This document shows positions 45,122 to 53,951 of a stretch of 64,000 nucleotides of DNA, in pieces. This stretch comes from Alloprevotella sp. (GTDB lineage Bacteria; Bacteroidota; Bacteroidia; Bacteroidales; Muribaculaceae). The translations under genes were made by a program, and so were the position numbers. The stretch covers positions 22,898 through 86,897 of the forward strand of contig JAMPIE010000009.1 of NCBI GenBank assembly GCA_023663135.1, given 5' to 3'. The notes under the pieces were generated by a model, which was given only the letters and a program-made list of their open reading frames with translations, did not search any database and had not been told where the DNA came from. The stretch's first letter is position 1; each line of letters begins with the position of its first letter.

Positions 45122-46628
45122 CTTTGGACGGGGCTTGGCTGTCATCGCCTTTTGTATCTTGTCCCGGCCGACCTTTTCGGCGCTGACGGCGCGGCTGGCG
45201 ATCGGAGGGGTTGTTTTGACGGACTTCAGCACTTGGAGCCTCGGCCTTGGGCTCTTTTTTCTCCTCCTTGAGGCTGGCACGCGGGGCGGGCACTCCCTCA
45301 GGGGTGTCGTCCTCGGGGCGGAAGCCCTTGTTGCGCTGGCGTTCCCGGCGAGGTTTGCGCTGCTTGTCGCCCTGCGGCTCTCGGGGCTCTTTCGGCCCTT
45401 TGGGAGTGTTGGCCGACTTAGGAGCTTTGGGGTCTTTCGGCTCCTTTTGTTCTCTTGGCTCTCTTGCCTCCCGTGGCTCTTTGGTGTCCTTGGGCGCCTT
45501 GTCTTTCTCTTTTTGGCGGCGGCTCTTTTTCTTCTTGTCAAACCGTGTGATGTCTTGGCCGAGGATGTCGTTGTATTGCGGCTTGTCGGCGGCAGCCTTC
45601 TCCTCGTCGGTTAGGAGCGACGTGGGCTTCTCGCCCGCTTTGTTGAGAGCTATTATCTCAAAAGCTCGGGCGGCCGAGATGGTGACGAGATCGGAGGCTG
45701 AGTTTTTCTCGGACGAGTATGTCACTTCTTGTTTGAAGATGTCATACTTGAAGTGATAATAGGTCTTATCCTCGGTCTCAAGCCTTATCTCTTTGCCCGG
45801 AAGCTTCTTGAGGCTCTCCATGTAGGCATCCACCTCAAAGTTGAGGCAACACTTGAGCTTGGCACACTGGCCGGCGAGCTTCTGTGGATTGAGCGAGATG
45901 TCCTGATAACGGGCGGCGGCTGTGCCCACGGTCACAAAGTTTGACATCCATGAGGCGCAGCACAGGGGGCGGCCGCAGGGCCCTATGCCGCCAATGCGCC
46001 CGGCTTCTTGTCGGGCGCCGATCTGCTTCATCTCGATGCGCACTTTGAAGGTGTCGGCAAGGATGCGTATGAGCTGGCGGAAGTCAACGCGCTCGTCAGC
46101 TATGTAATAGAAGATGGCTTTGTTACCGTCGCCCTGATATTCCACGTCGCCTATCTTCATGTTGAGGTGGAGCTCGTCGGCTATGCGACGGGCGCGGACC
46201 ATAGTGTCGTTCTCGCGGGCGCGCGCTTCGTTAAATTTATCGAGGTCGCCGGGCTTGGCCAGGCGAAACACGCGCTTGAGCTCGGCTGTGGCTTTCACCC
46301 CGGCGCGTCGCATTTGCAGCTCCACGAGGCGGCCGGTGAGGGTCACTCGGCCTATGTCGTGGCCGGGCGCGGCCTCAACGGCCACCATGTCGCCTATGTT
46401 GAGGTCGAGCCCGAGGGTATTGCGGTAAAAGCCTTTGCGGGTGTTTTTGAAGGCCACTTCCACCAGGTCGCTCTCGGCCATGGAGCCGGGTATGTCGGCG
46501 AGCCAGTCAAAGCTGTGGAGCTTTGTGCGGGGGAAGCATTTCTGGCATCGCGGGCACCCTTTTTGCTGGGACTCTGAGGCAGCCGCCGTTTCCTCCGAGG
46601 CTGCCTGCCCTTGGTTGTTGATGTCCAT
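45105..46628 (-). CDS. PSP1/RicT-type protein with long charged tail
   Basis: 507 residues. A PSP1 C-terminal-type domain lies in residues ~50-340, with the cysteine-rich GPCGRPLCCASW and QCAKLKCCLNFE motifs that in RicT/YaaT bind Fe-S clusters in a complex influencing RNase Y. The final ~150 residues are low-complexity Lys/Arg/Glu/Pro repeats (PKDTKEPREAREPREQKEPK), probably disordered. It lies 24 nt downstream of rny, a position that fits a functional connection with RNase Y. An N-terminal CPRCQKCFPRTK adds another cysteine motif. Confidence 0.88.
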   Translation of the reverse strand: MDINNQGQAASEETAAASESQQKGCPRCQKCFPRTKLHSFDWLADIPGSMAESDLVEVAFKNTRKGFYRNTLGLDLNIGDMVAVEAAPGHDIGRVTLTGRLVELQMRRAGVKATAELKRVFRLAKPGDLDKFNEARARENDTMVRARRIADELHLNMKIGDVEYQGDGNKAIFYYIADERVDFRQLIRILADTFKVRIEMKQIGARQEAGRIGGIGPCGRPLCCASWMSNFVTVGTAAARYQDISLNPQKLAGQCAKLKCCLNFEVDAYMESLKKLPGKEIRLETEDKTYYHFKYDIFKQEVTYSSEKNSASDLVTISAARAFEIIALNKAGEKPTSLLTDEEKAAADKPQYNDILGQDITRFDKKKKSRRQKEKDKAPKDTKEPREAREPREQKEPKDPKAPKSANTPKGPKEPREPQGDKQRKPRRERQRNKGFRPEDDTPEGVPAPRASLKEEKKEPKAEAPSAEVRQNNPSDRQPRRQRRKGRPGQDTKGDDSQAPSKDAKNP

Positions 46629-46652
46629 AGTAGGGGGGGGAGGCTCGGGAAT

Positions 46653-48194
46653 TTATTTGGCAAAGGCCACGGAGCGGGTCTCACGGATGACGGTGATCTT
46701 CACCTGGCCGGGATAGGTCATCTCGTCTTGGATGCGCTTGGCGATCTCGGCCGAGAGCTTCTCGGTCTCTACGTCGCCAATCTTATCGGCTCCGACTATG
46801 ACGCGGAGCTCGCGGCCGGCCTGGATGGCATAGGTCTTGATCACGCCGGGGTAGCTCAGGGCGAGCTGCTCCAGGTCGTTGAGTCGCTTGATATAAGCCT
46901 CAACTATCTCGCGGCGTGCGCCGGGGCGTGCTCCTGAAATGGCGTCACATACTTGCACGATGGGAGCCAAAAGGGAGGTCTGCTCTATCTCGTCATGGTG
47001 GGCTCCGATGGCGTTGCATATCTCGGGCTTCTCTTTATATTTCTCGGCGAGCTTCATGCCGAGGAGGGCGTGAGGTAGCTCCGGCTCCTCGTCGGGCACC
47101 TTGCCTATGTCATGGAGCAAGCCGGCGCGGCGCGCTTTCTTGGGGTTGAGACCAAGCTCTGAGGCCATCACGGCACACAGGTTGGCTGTCTCGCGCGAGT
47201 GCTGGAGTAGGTTTTGGCCATATGAGGAACGATATTTCATCTTGCCCACGAGGCGTATCAGGTCGGGATGAAGCCCGTGGATGCCTAAGTCGATGGCTGT
47301 GCGCTTGCCGGTCTCAATGATTTCATCTTCAATCTGCTTGCGCACTTTGGCCACCACCTCTTCAATGCGGGCCGGGTGGATGCGCCCGTCGGCCACAAGC
47401 TGGTGGAGGGCCAGACGAGCAATCTCGCGGCGCACGGGGTCGAAGCCTGAGAGCACTATCGCCTCGGGGGTGTCGTCAACGATAATCTCGATGCCGGTGG
47501 CGGCCTCAAGAGCGCGTATGTTGCGTCCCTCACGGCCAATGATGCGGCCCTTAATCTCATCGCTGTCAATGGGGAAGACGGTCACGGAATTTTCAATGGC
47601 CGTCTCGGTGGCCACACGCTGGATTGACTGGACTACGATGCGCTTAGCCTCCTTGTTGGCCGTCATCTTGGCCTCGTCCATGATGTCGTTGATATATGAG
47701 GCGGCGGCCGTCTTGGCCTCATCTTTAAGGCTCTCAACGAGGCGGTCGCGTGCCTCGTCGGCGGTCAAGCCCGAGATATGCTCGAGCTCCTCGCGGGCCT
47801 GGCGCTCCATGGCGTCAACCTGCTCGGCGCGGCTATCGAGGCGAGCCGAGAGGTCGTCGAGCTTGCGGCGTGTCTGCTCCACCTCGTTACGGGCCTTGGC
47901 GGTGTCGCTCTGGAGCTGCGAGAGCTGCATCTCGCGCTGCTTCAGCTTCCCTTCGGCGCTCTGCACCTTGCCCAGACGGCTTTGCGCCTGACGCTCAGCT
48001 TCTGATGTGATTTTCATGCCGGCTTCCTTGGCCTCAAGGAGCTTGTTTTTCTTCAATACGTCGGCCTCCATGCGGGCTTCCTCCACTATGGCTTTGGCGC
48101 GAGTGGAGGCGGCGTTGCGCTGGATGGTGAGTGTCACCGCCACGGCTATGGCGGCGGCCACAATGGCTATGATGGCTGTGATGATGATATACAT
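46653..48194 (-). CDS. rny: Ribonuclease Y
   Basis: Membrane-anchored endoribonuclease initiating mRNA decay. 513 residues: one N-terminal transmembrane helix ([21 protein letters not shown]), a long coiled coil (about 35-200), a KH domain ([51 protein letters not shown] region) and an HD catalytic domain with [11 protein letters not shown] and [12 protein letters not shown]. It is followed by a PSP1/RicT-type gene. Upstream is a 225-nt gap with a candidate 6S-like RNA. Confidence 0.97.
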   Translation of the reverse strand: MYIIITAIIAIVAAAIAVAVTLTIQRNAASTRAKAIVEEARMEADVLKKNKLLEAKEAGMKITSEAERQAQSRLGKVQSAEGKLKQREMQLSQLQSDTAKARNEVEQTRRKLDDLSARLDSRAEQVDAMERQAREELEHISGLTADEARDRLVESLKDEAKTAAASYINDIMDEAKMTANKEAKRIVVQSIQRVATETAIENSVTVFPIDSDEIKGRIIGREGRNIRALEAATGIEIIVDDTPEAIVLSGFDPVRREIARLALHQLVADGRIHPARIEEVVAKVRKQIEDEIIETGKRTAIDLGIHGLHPDLIRLVGKMKYRSSYGQNLLQHSRETANLCAVMASELGLNPKKARRAGLLHDIGKVPDEEPELPHALLGMKLAEKYKEKPEICNAIGAHHDEIEQTSLLAPIVQVCDAISGARPGARREIVEAYIKRLNDLEQLALSYPGVIKTYAIQAGRELRVIVGADKIGDVETEKLSAEIAKRIQDEMTYPGQVKITVIRETRSVAFAK

Positions 48195-48259
48195 TGGCTA
48201 TATGGAGTTGGGAAAATGTTTTTTTTTGTTTGGTTAAGGGATGTATATGGTTGGTTAAT

Positions 48260-48400
48260 AGATGCTTGTTTGTTAGTTGCCCTTGACTGTAAACAGCTGC
48301 GAGGCAGGGGATACGTGCTTCACACACAGATCCCTTGCCCCGCCGCATATATGGGGGAGTATGTTACGTGTCAGAGCTGCAATGAAAGCCGTAGGGAGGG
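48260..48400 (-). ncRNA. Candidate 6S-like RNA between zapA and rny
   Basis: The 225-nt gap 48195-48419 folds on the minus strand into a long rod. TTGC/GCAA and TGAC..AACA/TGTTTACAGTCA form the closing stem. An asymmetric pyrimidine-rich bubble (ACTCCCCCATATAT) sits on the 5' side, with an apical helix GGGGCA..GGGAT/ATCCC..TGCCTC. This resembles 6S RNA, which mimics an open promoter for RNA polymerase, and zapA adjacency is classic for ssrS in proteobacteria. Ends are approximate and the identity is an inference. Confidence 0.5.
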
Positions 48401-48419
48401 GTGGTCAGTCCTGCGGGTG

Positions 48420-48701
48420 TCAGTCGGCGATGAGGCTGTCGAGGCGGCTCTCCAGGGTGGCGAGCATCTTCTCTGTCTCGGCACCGGCTGCCTTGGCCAC
48501 GAGGTATCCTCGCGCAAAGGCCAAGGCTACGCGAGCCCAGGCGTGGGTGGCGGAGATGTCGTTGAAGCTCTTCTGCATCTTGCGCATCACTTGATTGATC
48601 TGTGAGGCGGCTTCGCGCATTATCTCCTCCTCTTGCCGGGGGATGGTGAGCCTCAGTTGCTCACCGGCTATATTGAGGGTTATGTTGAGGTTGTCATTCA
48701 T
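48420..48701 (-). CDS. zapA: Cell-division protein ZapA
   Basis: 93 residues: an N-terminal beta-rich globular domain (LNITLNIAGEQLRLTIPRQEEEIMREAASQIN) followed by a helix, typical of ZapA, which bundles FtsZ filaments. It overlaps the upstream coiled-coil gene by 8 nt. That pairing suggests a ZapA/ZapB-type unit. Confidence 0.88.
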   Translation of the reverse strand: MNDNLNITLNIAGEQLRLTIPRQEEEIMREAASQINQVMRKMQKSFNDISATHAWARVALAFARGYLVAKAAGAETEKMLATLESRLDSLIAD

Positions 48702-48993
48702 TGCAGTCGCTGAGGTCGGCGATGCATTGGTCTATGTCGTGCAGCAACTGGGCCAAGCGCTTGCGGACGTTGATGCGGTCATCGGCCTTGGGTTCCACCA
48801 CCGAAATCACCGTCAGATACTCAAGCTGTCTCTCCAGCTCCTCTATCTTCTGAGCTTGTGAGGCCACCGTGGCCTCCAGCTCGGCGATGCGCTCCTCGGC
48901 GGCTTTCTTCTCGCCCCGGAGCAGGGTATATCGTGTGGTGAGCAGCTCGGCCTTGCGGGCCACCGAGTCGATGCGTTGCTTCAGTTCGCTCAT
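48694..48993 (-). CDS. Small coiled-coil protein, possible ZapB counterpart
   Basis: About 99 residues, nearly all heptad-like coiled coil (KAELLTTRYTLLRGEKKAAEERIAELEATVASQAQKIEELERQLEYL). Coupling to zapA and the helical nature suggest a division-associated scaffold analogous to ZapB; sequence alone does not prove this. The ATG at 48993 (MSELKQ) is preferred to 49005 because the predicted transcription start is near 49006. Confidence 0.7.
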   Translation of the reverse strand: MSELKQRIDSVARKAELLTTRYTLLRGEKKAAEERIAELEATVASQAQKIEELERQLEYLTVISVVEPKADDRINVRKRLAQLLHDIDQCIADLSDCNE

Positions 48994-49012
48994 GCTTTGG
49001 CTCAATTTGCCG

Positions 49013-49020
49013 CAAAGTTA
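49013..49020 (-). promoter_or_regulatory. Promoter -7 box of the zapBA-like operon
   Basis: The minus strand reads TAACTTTG. Predicted transcription begins near 49006. Confidence 0.65.
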
Positions 49021-49054
49021 CTGAAAATTTTCCAATCCCCGACTTCCCTATTGT

Positions 49055-49092
49055 AAAAAAATCAGACGGCACCCCCGCCATGGGGGCGCCGT
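49055..49092 (-). terminator. Intrinsic terminator after the small lipoprotein gene
   Basis: On the minus strand ACGGC plus CCCCC (49082-49092) pair with GGGGG plus GCCGT (49066-49076) with one internal mismatch, then CTGATTTTTTT (49055-49065). It lies about 30 nt past the stop at 49123. Confidence 0.88.
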
Positions 49093-49122
49093 CGATGCGA
49101 GAGATAGCGTGGAGATGGGCTC

Positions 49123-49596
49123 TTACTGAAGCCTCACCACCACCCTGTTGCCTTCCTCTGCGGGATAGTCAACGCCATCGACCGTCAAGCTGATCAGAGT
49201 TGCCAATTCCATCGGCTCTGGCATCACAAAGTGAGCCACTATATCGTGTGGCATATAGTCGTTAAAGATTTGGTGGCACTGAAGTTTCAACGACCATGGC
49301 GATCCGGTTGCGAAATCACAACTATTTATGAGCTCAATATATCTTTTCCCTTCGATGTCACGGTATTTGACTCTTGCTTCGGGATGTGTTCCAAGACGAC
49401 ATTCTTCTATGGAAATCACATTGGTGGAGTCCTCACACGCCATTCCGGAAGAGATATCGTTTCCGTCGGCATCTTCAAAGAGCACATAGCACTCAAAGCA
49501 GTAGCTTGATTCGTCGCCATCAACATCTTTCTCGCAGCCGGTCAGAAACATCGCTGACAATATGGCTGTGAAAGAAAATATAATTTTTTTAATCAT
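49123..49596 (-). CDS. Small surface lipoprotein, unknown function
   Basis: 157 residues with lipobox MFLTGC (cysteine at about residue 21). The following EKDVDGDE contains the K-D/E pattern associated with export to the Bacteroidetes cell surface. The mature part has four cysteines (YCFECYV, MACED, EECR and others) and ends ISLTVDGVDYPAEEGNRVVVRLQ. It starts 6 nt after the end of a degraded Spi-domain lipoprotein gene, so the two once formed an operon. In Bacteroides, small lipoproteins beside Spi/C10 protease genes can be protease inhibitors; no homology is claimed. Its last ~34 codons are duplicated at 50349-50450. Confidence 0.75.
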   Translation of the reverse strand: MIKKIIFSFTAILSAMFLTGCEKDVDGDESSYCFECYVLFEDADGNDISSGMACEDSTNVISIEECRLGTHPEARVKYRDIEGKRYIELINSCDFATGSPWSLKLQCHQIFNDYMPHDIVAHFVMPEPMELATLISLTVDGVDYPAEEGNRVVVRLQ

Positions 49597-49602
49597 ATAT
49601 GC

Positions 49603-50346
49603 TTATTCCTTGGGTTTCACATAAATAACTTCTCTGTCGTTGCTGTAATCATAGGTCTTGCCTTCATCGTTTATGTATATCGGATTGATTTGCCATCCAT
49701 AGAGAACCAGAATATCTGACCCTTATAATGCTCTATGCCTCCGGCTTCAACGATTTGAGCCATTACAACGTCTTTACGGGGGTTGAATGTATGAATCTTC
49801 GACACCGAGTTAATGTCTACCGATATTCGTTTGCCCTTCCGCGTTTTACGCCCGGATGCAAATGTGCTATTGGAATATTCATACCTTTGCCATTCCTGTG
49901 TAATTCTCGCTTTGCTCTCTGCGTCATTGACATTCATTACGGTCGACATAATTTCAAGTGGCCACATACGCAATATCTCATTTGTTTCTTGATCGTTGAC
50001 ATCTAAATGAGCATCAATGTCATCAGAGTATGCCATGACAGGGAAGTAATCTTTGGTGGCACTGACTATTACCCAGCCGCCATCAGCGAGATTAACAACA
50101 TATGCAAGTGGCATCCCAAAATCGTCGTTGATTGCATCGATAGTGCTTCCACTTCGGCCACGCAAGTATGTTGAATTTTGAAGACCGCTAAAGGTTTCTG
50201 CTACATGGGCGGCCTCAGACGGACCCACCTCTTTTGAACGGTTATCTAATTTTTGTGTTGTTTGGATTGTCGGCATCTCTATTGTGTCTTGACTGTCGTT
50301 ACATGCCTGAAATAGGAATGTCGTAACGGCAAAGAGGAAGAGGTAT
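49603..50346 (-). pseudogene. Spi-domain (streptopain propeptide-like) lipoprotein, broken at both ends
   Basis: The intact-looking centre (50276-49723) carries AYVVNLADGGWVIVSATKDYFPVMAYSDD, the Spi prodomain signature of C10 protease propeptides and inhibitors. Upstream in the same frame is a lipoprotein signal, TYLFLFAVTTFLFQACND. It has no start codon: an in-frame TGA (50349-50351) lies immediately before it, where the duplicated segment begins. Near the C run at 49720-49722 the frame shifts. Restoring one base continues as SDILVLYGWQINPIYINDE and ends at the stop 49605-49603, 6 nt before the next gene. No C10 protease gene lies nearby. The first remaining Met (50276) would give a protein without a signal peptide. 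Confidence 0.75.
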
Positions 50347-50348
50347 GT

Positions 50349-50450
50349 TCACCACCACCCTGTTGCCTTCCTCTGCGGGATAGTCAACGCCATCGACCGT
50401 CAAGCTGATCAGCGTTGCCACGCCCATCGGCTCTGGCCTAATGAAGTGAG
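50349..50450 (-). pseudogene. Duplicate 3' fragment of the small lipoprotein gene
   Basis: This 102-nt stretch matches 49134-49235 in the same orientation with 8 mismatches; the first 64 nt (50349-50412) are identical. It encodes a second C-terminus ending VDGVDYPAEEGNRVVV, then runs directly into the decapitated Spi lipoprotein. It looks like the residue of a lost tandem copy, with the breakpoint at 50345-50349. The remaining 50451-50535 shows nothing recognisable. Confidence 0.85.
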
Positions 50451-50535
50451 TGATGCAATTATATACCTATAACGAATGCACACGCCAAGTCCTTGCATCT
50501 CACCTGTCTTAATATATGTTAAATCAAGCTGCCGC

Positions 50536-51999
50536 TCAGAGCACCGGAGAGAGCAAGCGCATGATCGACTCGGCTGCTTTATGCCCCAGGGGGCGTGTGC
50601 GCCAGCTCTTGAGGCGGATGCGCTCACACAGGCGCATGTCGGTCGAGAATGTCTCGCGCAGGCGAGCATTGGCCTCCTGCCCGTAAAGCAGCAACGTACA
50701 CTCGAAGTTGTGCTCAAAGGAGCGGAAGTCGATGTTGGCCGAGCCCACGGAGGCAAAGTCGTCGTCGACGGCCACGGTCTTGGCGTGGAGCATGCCGGCG
50801 GTGTAGAAATAAAACTTTATCCCGGCGCGCAGACACTCTTTGATGTAGCTGCGCGAGGCAAAGGTGAGTATGGATGAGTCGGAGCGCCGAGGCATCATCA
50901 CCCTCACGTCGATGCGGGCCAGTGCTGCGGTCTGAAGGGCCCGGAGCATCCCCTCGGGAGGAAGGAAATAAGGGGTCTGAATCCACACTCGCTTGCGCGC
51001 TCCCCCGATGGCCTTGAGCAGGATGAGCTCAATGTTGCTCCACTGGTCGGTAGGGCCTGAGGTCACCAACTGCATGGCGGCCGGAATGGCTCCCGGAGCC
51101 GGGGCGACGTTTTGTCCTGAGAGGGGCTCAAGGTCGAGGGGCTGTCCCATGAAGCTCCAGTCGGTGGCAAACGACCGGCGCAGGGCGGCCACGGCGGGCC
51201 CCGTGACCCTCAGATGGGTGTCGCGCCAGGCGTGGAAGCGCTGCCCGCCGTCAATATAGCGGTCGGCGATGTTCATCCCCCCTATGTAGCCTATCTCCCC
51301 GTCGATGGTCACTATCTTGCGGTGGTTGCGCCAGTTGATGCGAGTGGCAAAGGGCGGGAAGGCCACGCGGAAGAAGGGGTGGATCTCCACCCCGGCTTCC
51401 GCCAACCGGCGGAAAAACTTGCGGCTCACCCCCATTGACCCTATGTCGTCGTAGATCACCCTGACGGCTATGCCGGCTCGGGCGCGCTCGATGAGCAGCT
51501 CGGCAAGCTCCGTCCCAATCACGTCATCTTCAAAGATGTAATATTGCAGGGCTATACACTTTCGCGCCGAGGCAATGTCGGCCATCAGGCGCTTAAATTT
51601 CTCGGCTCCCGACGTGAACACCTCCACGTGGGAGCCGGCTACGAAACGCGACGAGCAGAGGCGCTCGGCCATCATCGCAGTCTGTACATTGGCTATCGAG
51701 AGGAGAGGGGGGAGCAGCTCGGACTGACCTTCTTGTGTAGCCCCGGCACTCTCCTGCGTGAGCTCTATGCGACGCAAAGCGCGCTTCTTGCGCCGCGAAA
51801 TCATGCGGGTGTTCTTGATGCTACGCCCAAAAAAGATGTAGAGGATAAGACCTCCCACGGGAAAGGTGAGCAACACCGTCACCCACGCCAGCGACTTGAG
51901 CGGATTGCGGTTCTCGCTCACTATAATGCCGGCGAGGCCAAGAACCGTCAAGCCATAGATGGCCGCAAACGCCCATATTATCCAGCTGCTCAGTTGCAT
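50536..51999 (-). CDS. cls: Cardiolipin synthase (phospholipase D superfamily)
   Basis: 487 residues. Two N-terminal transmembrane helices (IWAFAAIYGLTVLGLAGIIVS and LAWVTVLLTFPVGGLILYIFFG) are followed by two HKD catalytic motifs: NWRNHRKIVTIDGEIGYIGGMN (about residue 220) and GMLHAKTVAVDDDFASVGSANID (about 400). It condenses phosphatidylglycerol-type lipids into cardiolipin at the inner membrane. It lies 27 nt downstream of an acyl-CoA ligase gene on the same strand, suggesting a lipid-metabolism pair. Confidence 0.95.
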   Translation of the reverse strand: MQLSSWIIWAFAAIYGLTVLGLAGIIVSENRNPLKSLAWVTVLLTFPVGGLILYIFFGRSIKNTRMISRRKKRALRRIELTQESAGATQEGQSELLPPLLSIANVQTAMMAERLCSSRFVAGSHVEVFTSGAEKFKRLMADIASARKCIALQYYIFEDDVIGTELAELLIERARAGIAVRVIYDDIGSMGVSRKFFRRLAEAGVEIHPFFRVAFPPFATRINWRNHRKIVTIDGEIGYIGGMNIADRYIDGGQRFHAWRDTHLRVTGPAVAALRRSFATDWSFMGQPLDLEPLSGQNVAPAPGAIPAAMQLVTSGPTDQWSNIELILLKAIGGARKRVWIQTPYFLPPEGMLRALQTAALARIDVRVMMPRRSDSSILTFASRSYIKECLRAGIKFYFYTAGMLHAKTVAVDDDFASVGSANIDFRSFEHNFECTLLLYGQEANARLRETFSTDMRLCERIRLKSWRTRPLGHKAAESIMRLLSPVL

Positions 52000-52026
52000 C
52001 TCCTTTATCCCTGCCTGTCTGCTGCC

Positions 52027-53724
52027 TCACTTATAGAGATATCGCTTAATCGACTTCTTCGGCGTCTTCTCAAACTCCACCGGGACTATCTGCGCTCCCG
52101 AAAGCTGCTCGTATGGCGCCAAGGTGGTGTTCACCTCTTTGATAATCAGGTCCATGACCGGCTGCATCTTGTCAAGCGTCAGGCGGTCGCGGTCCATGGC
52201 CTCATAGTCAGGATAGATCAAGGCCACGAGCTTCGGCCCGCGCTCCACCACGAGACTCTCGGCCACATATGGCTTGTTGTTTACCTTTGCCTCTATCTCT
52301 TCCGGGTAGATGTTTTGCCCGTTGGCGCTGAGTATCATCGTCTTATATCGTCCCTTGATGAAGATGGTGCCGTCCGGCGCAATGGAGCCCATGTCGCCTG
52401 TGTGGAGCCACCCCTCGGGGTCGATGGCTGCGGCCGTGGCCTCGGGATTTTTGTAATAGCCAAGCATCACGTTCTCTCCCTTGACGCATATCTCCCCCAC
52501 CGGCATCTCCAGGCCGTTTGACACCATCATGGGAGCCGATGCTCCGTCGGGCGTCATGATGCGCGAATGCATGATGCCCGGGAGCGTCTGGCCCACCGAC
52601 CCCGGGATAAATTCCTTATACCATGTATAGCTTATCAAGGGGCCACACTCGGTCATGCCATAACCCACGGTGAGCGGAAATCTTATCTTCAGCAAGAAGG
52701 CCTCAACCTCGGGATTGAGCGGCGCTCCACCGATGATCACCTGCGAGAAGCAGTCGCCAAAGGCGCGCATGAGCGACCTCCGTATCTTGGCATAGATGCG
52801 TCCGCGTATGAGCGGGATAGAGAGCAGACGCTTCACCGACGGCTTCTCTATCATAGGAAGTATCTGCTTGCGATACACCTTCTCAAGAATCAGTGGAACA
52901 GACACTATCAGATTGGGCCTCACCTCCTGGAGCGCCTTGACCAATAGTCGAGGAGTGGGCAGCTTGCCAAAGAGGGTGATGTGCGAGCCGGTGGCCAATG
53001 GCGTGAGCATGTCAAAGGCACACCCATAAGCATGAGCAAGAGGAAGGAAGCTCAAGCACCGGCTCCCGCGATAATGGAGGCGCGAACGTATGCCATACAC
53101 CACATTGCCACACAGATTATTCAACGTGAGCATCACTCCCTTTGAAAACCCCGTAGAGCCCGACGTGTAATTTATCTCACATAATGTATCCTTGGCTATC
53201 TTGGGATATGTCACATCTTTTGCTTGATACCCCGTGGGATAACGCTTGTCAAAGATGCCGGCCACACGTGCCAATGCCTTAGCCACTCGCCCCGAGTTCT
53301 TCGGATGCTCCCCCAAGAGGCGCGAACCATCGAGGCTCATCACTGCCTTCACATTGCGAAACTGGTCAAAGTCAAGTGTCTCCCATATCGAGTCGGCCGC
53401 AAAGAGCATCGTAGCATCACAATGGTTGATAATATGCTGTGCGTCCGTGGGATTGAAGTCTGCCAGGATCGGCACTATCACTGCCCCATAGGTGATCGTG
53501 GCCATATAGATGGTCACCCACGTCGCATTGTTCTTCCCTATGAGCGCCACCTTGTCTCCCTTCCTCAGCCCACATTCTTGAAAGAAGATATGGGTGCGGG
53601 CTATGCGCCGAGCAAAGTCGCCATATGTCATAGTTGCCCCGCCGGCATAGTCGGTCACCGCCGGGAGATCCCAATTGTCGCGAAACGACTCGGCATAGAT
53701 CTGTAATAGGTCTTCTTTCAGCAT
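52027..53724 (-). CDS. AMP-forming long-chain fatty-acid-CoA ligase family protein
   Basis: 565 residues of the ANL superfamily. The AMP-binding P-loop INYTSGSTGFSKGVMLTL is near residue 165, YGMTECGPLISYTW near 340, and GWLHTGDMGSIAPDGTIFIKGRYK near 430. The C-terminal catalytic lysine region is TPKKSIKRYLYK. It activates a carboxylic acid, probably a fatty acid, to acyl-AMP and then acyl-CoA or acyl-ACP. The ATG at 53724 gives a normal family start (MLKEDLLQIYAESFRDN). The longer start at 53781 adds 19 unrelated residues. Confidence 0.9.
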   Translation of the reverse strand: MLKEDLLQIYAESFRDNWDLPAVTDYAGGATMTYGDFARRIARTHIFFQECGLRKGDKVALIGKNNATWVTIYMATITYGAVIVPILADFNPTDAQHIINHCDATMLFAADSIWETLDFDQFRNVKAVMSLDGSRLLGEHPKNSGRVAKALARVAGIFDKRYPTGYQAKDVTYPKIAKDTLCEINYTSGSTGFSKGVMLTLNNLCGNVVYGIRSRLHYRGSRCLSFLPLAHAYGCAFDMLTPLATGSHITLFGKLPTPRLLVKALQEVRPNLIVSVPLILEKVYRKQILPMIEKPSVKRLLSIPLIRGRIYAKIRRSLMRAFGDCFSQVIIGGAPLNPEVEAFLLKIRFPLTVGYGMTECGPLISYTWYKEFIPGSVGQTLPGIMHSRIMTPDGASAPMMVSNGLEMPVGEICVKGENVMLGYYKNPEATAAAIDPEGWLHTGDMGSIAPDGTIFIKGRYKTMILSANGQNIYPEEIEAKVNNKPYVAESLVVERGPKLVALIYPDYEAMDRDRLTLDKMQPVMDLIIKEVNTTLAPYEQLSGAQIVPVEFEKTPKKSIKRYLYK

Positions 53725-53802
53725 ATATATTATCTCGATATAATGGTTGAGGGATGAGTGAACAGATGTATAGTAATCCAAGAGTGATGATTACAAATCT
53801 CG

Positions 53803-53810
53803 CAAATATA
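53803..53810 (-). promoter_or_regulatory. Promoter -7 box of the acyl-CoA ligase/cls unit
   Basis: The minus strand reads TATATTTG. Start predicted near 53796, giving a ~70-nt leader. Confidence 0.6.
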
Positions 53811-53881
53811 ACAACTTCTCCCGACAAATCGATTAATCCCCCCAGATTTTTTTCGCTCCCCCACGCCAACACGATAACGCG

Positions 53882-53927
53882 GGAGCCCCGCGTCTCTCCC
53901 GGTGAAGGGGAGGAGGCGCGGGGCTCC
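53882..53927 (-). terminator. Hairpin after the giant secreted-protein gene
   Basis: Eleven-base perfect arms at 53882-53892 and 53917-53927 (GGAGCCCCGCG and its complement) with an inner CTCCCC/GGGGAG-like stem. It begins 25 nt past the stop at 53952. A run of T is lacking on the minus strand, so termination may need a factor. Confidence 0.55.
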
Positions 53928-53951
53928 ATGATTATTATCAAGGCTGCGGCG

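Noticed and set aside
45122..45541. N-terminal extension of the gldH frame (Lys/Arg/Ser-rich)
   Set aside because: It is the repetitive charged tail of the PSP1 gene read in another frame; the lipoprotein signal at 45121 marks the real start.
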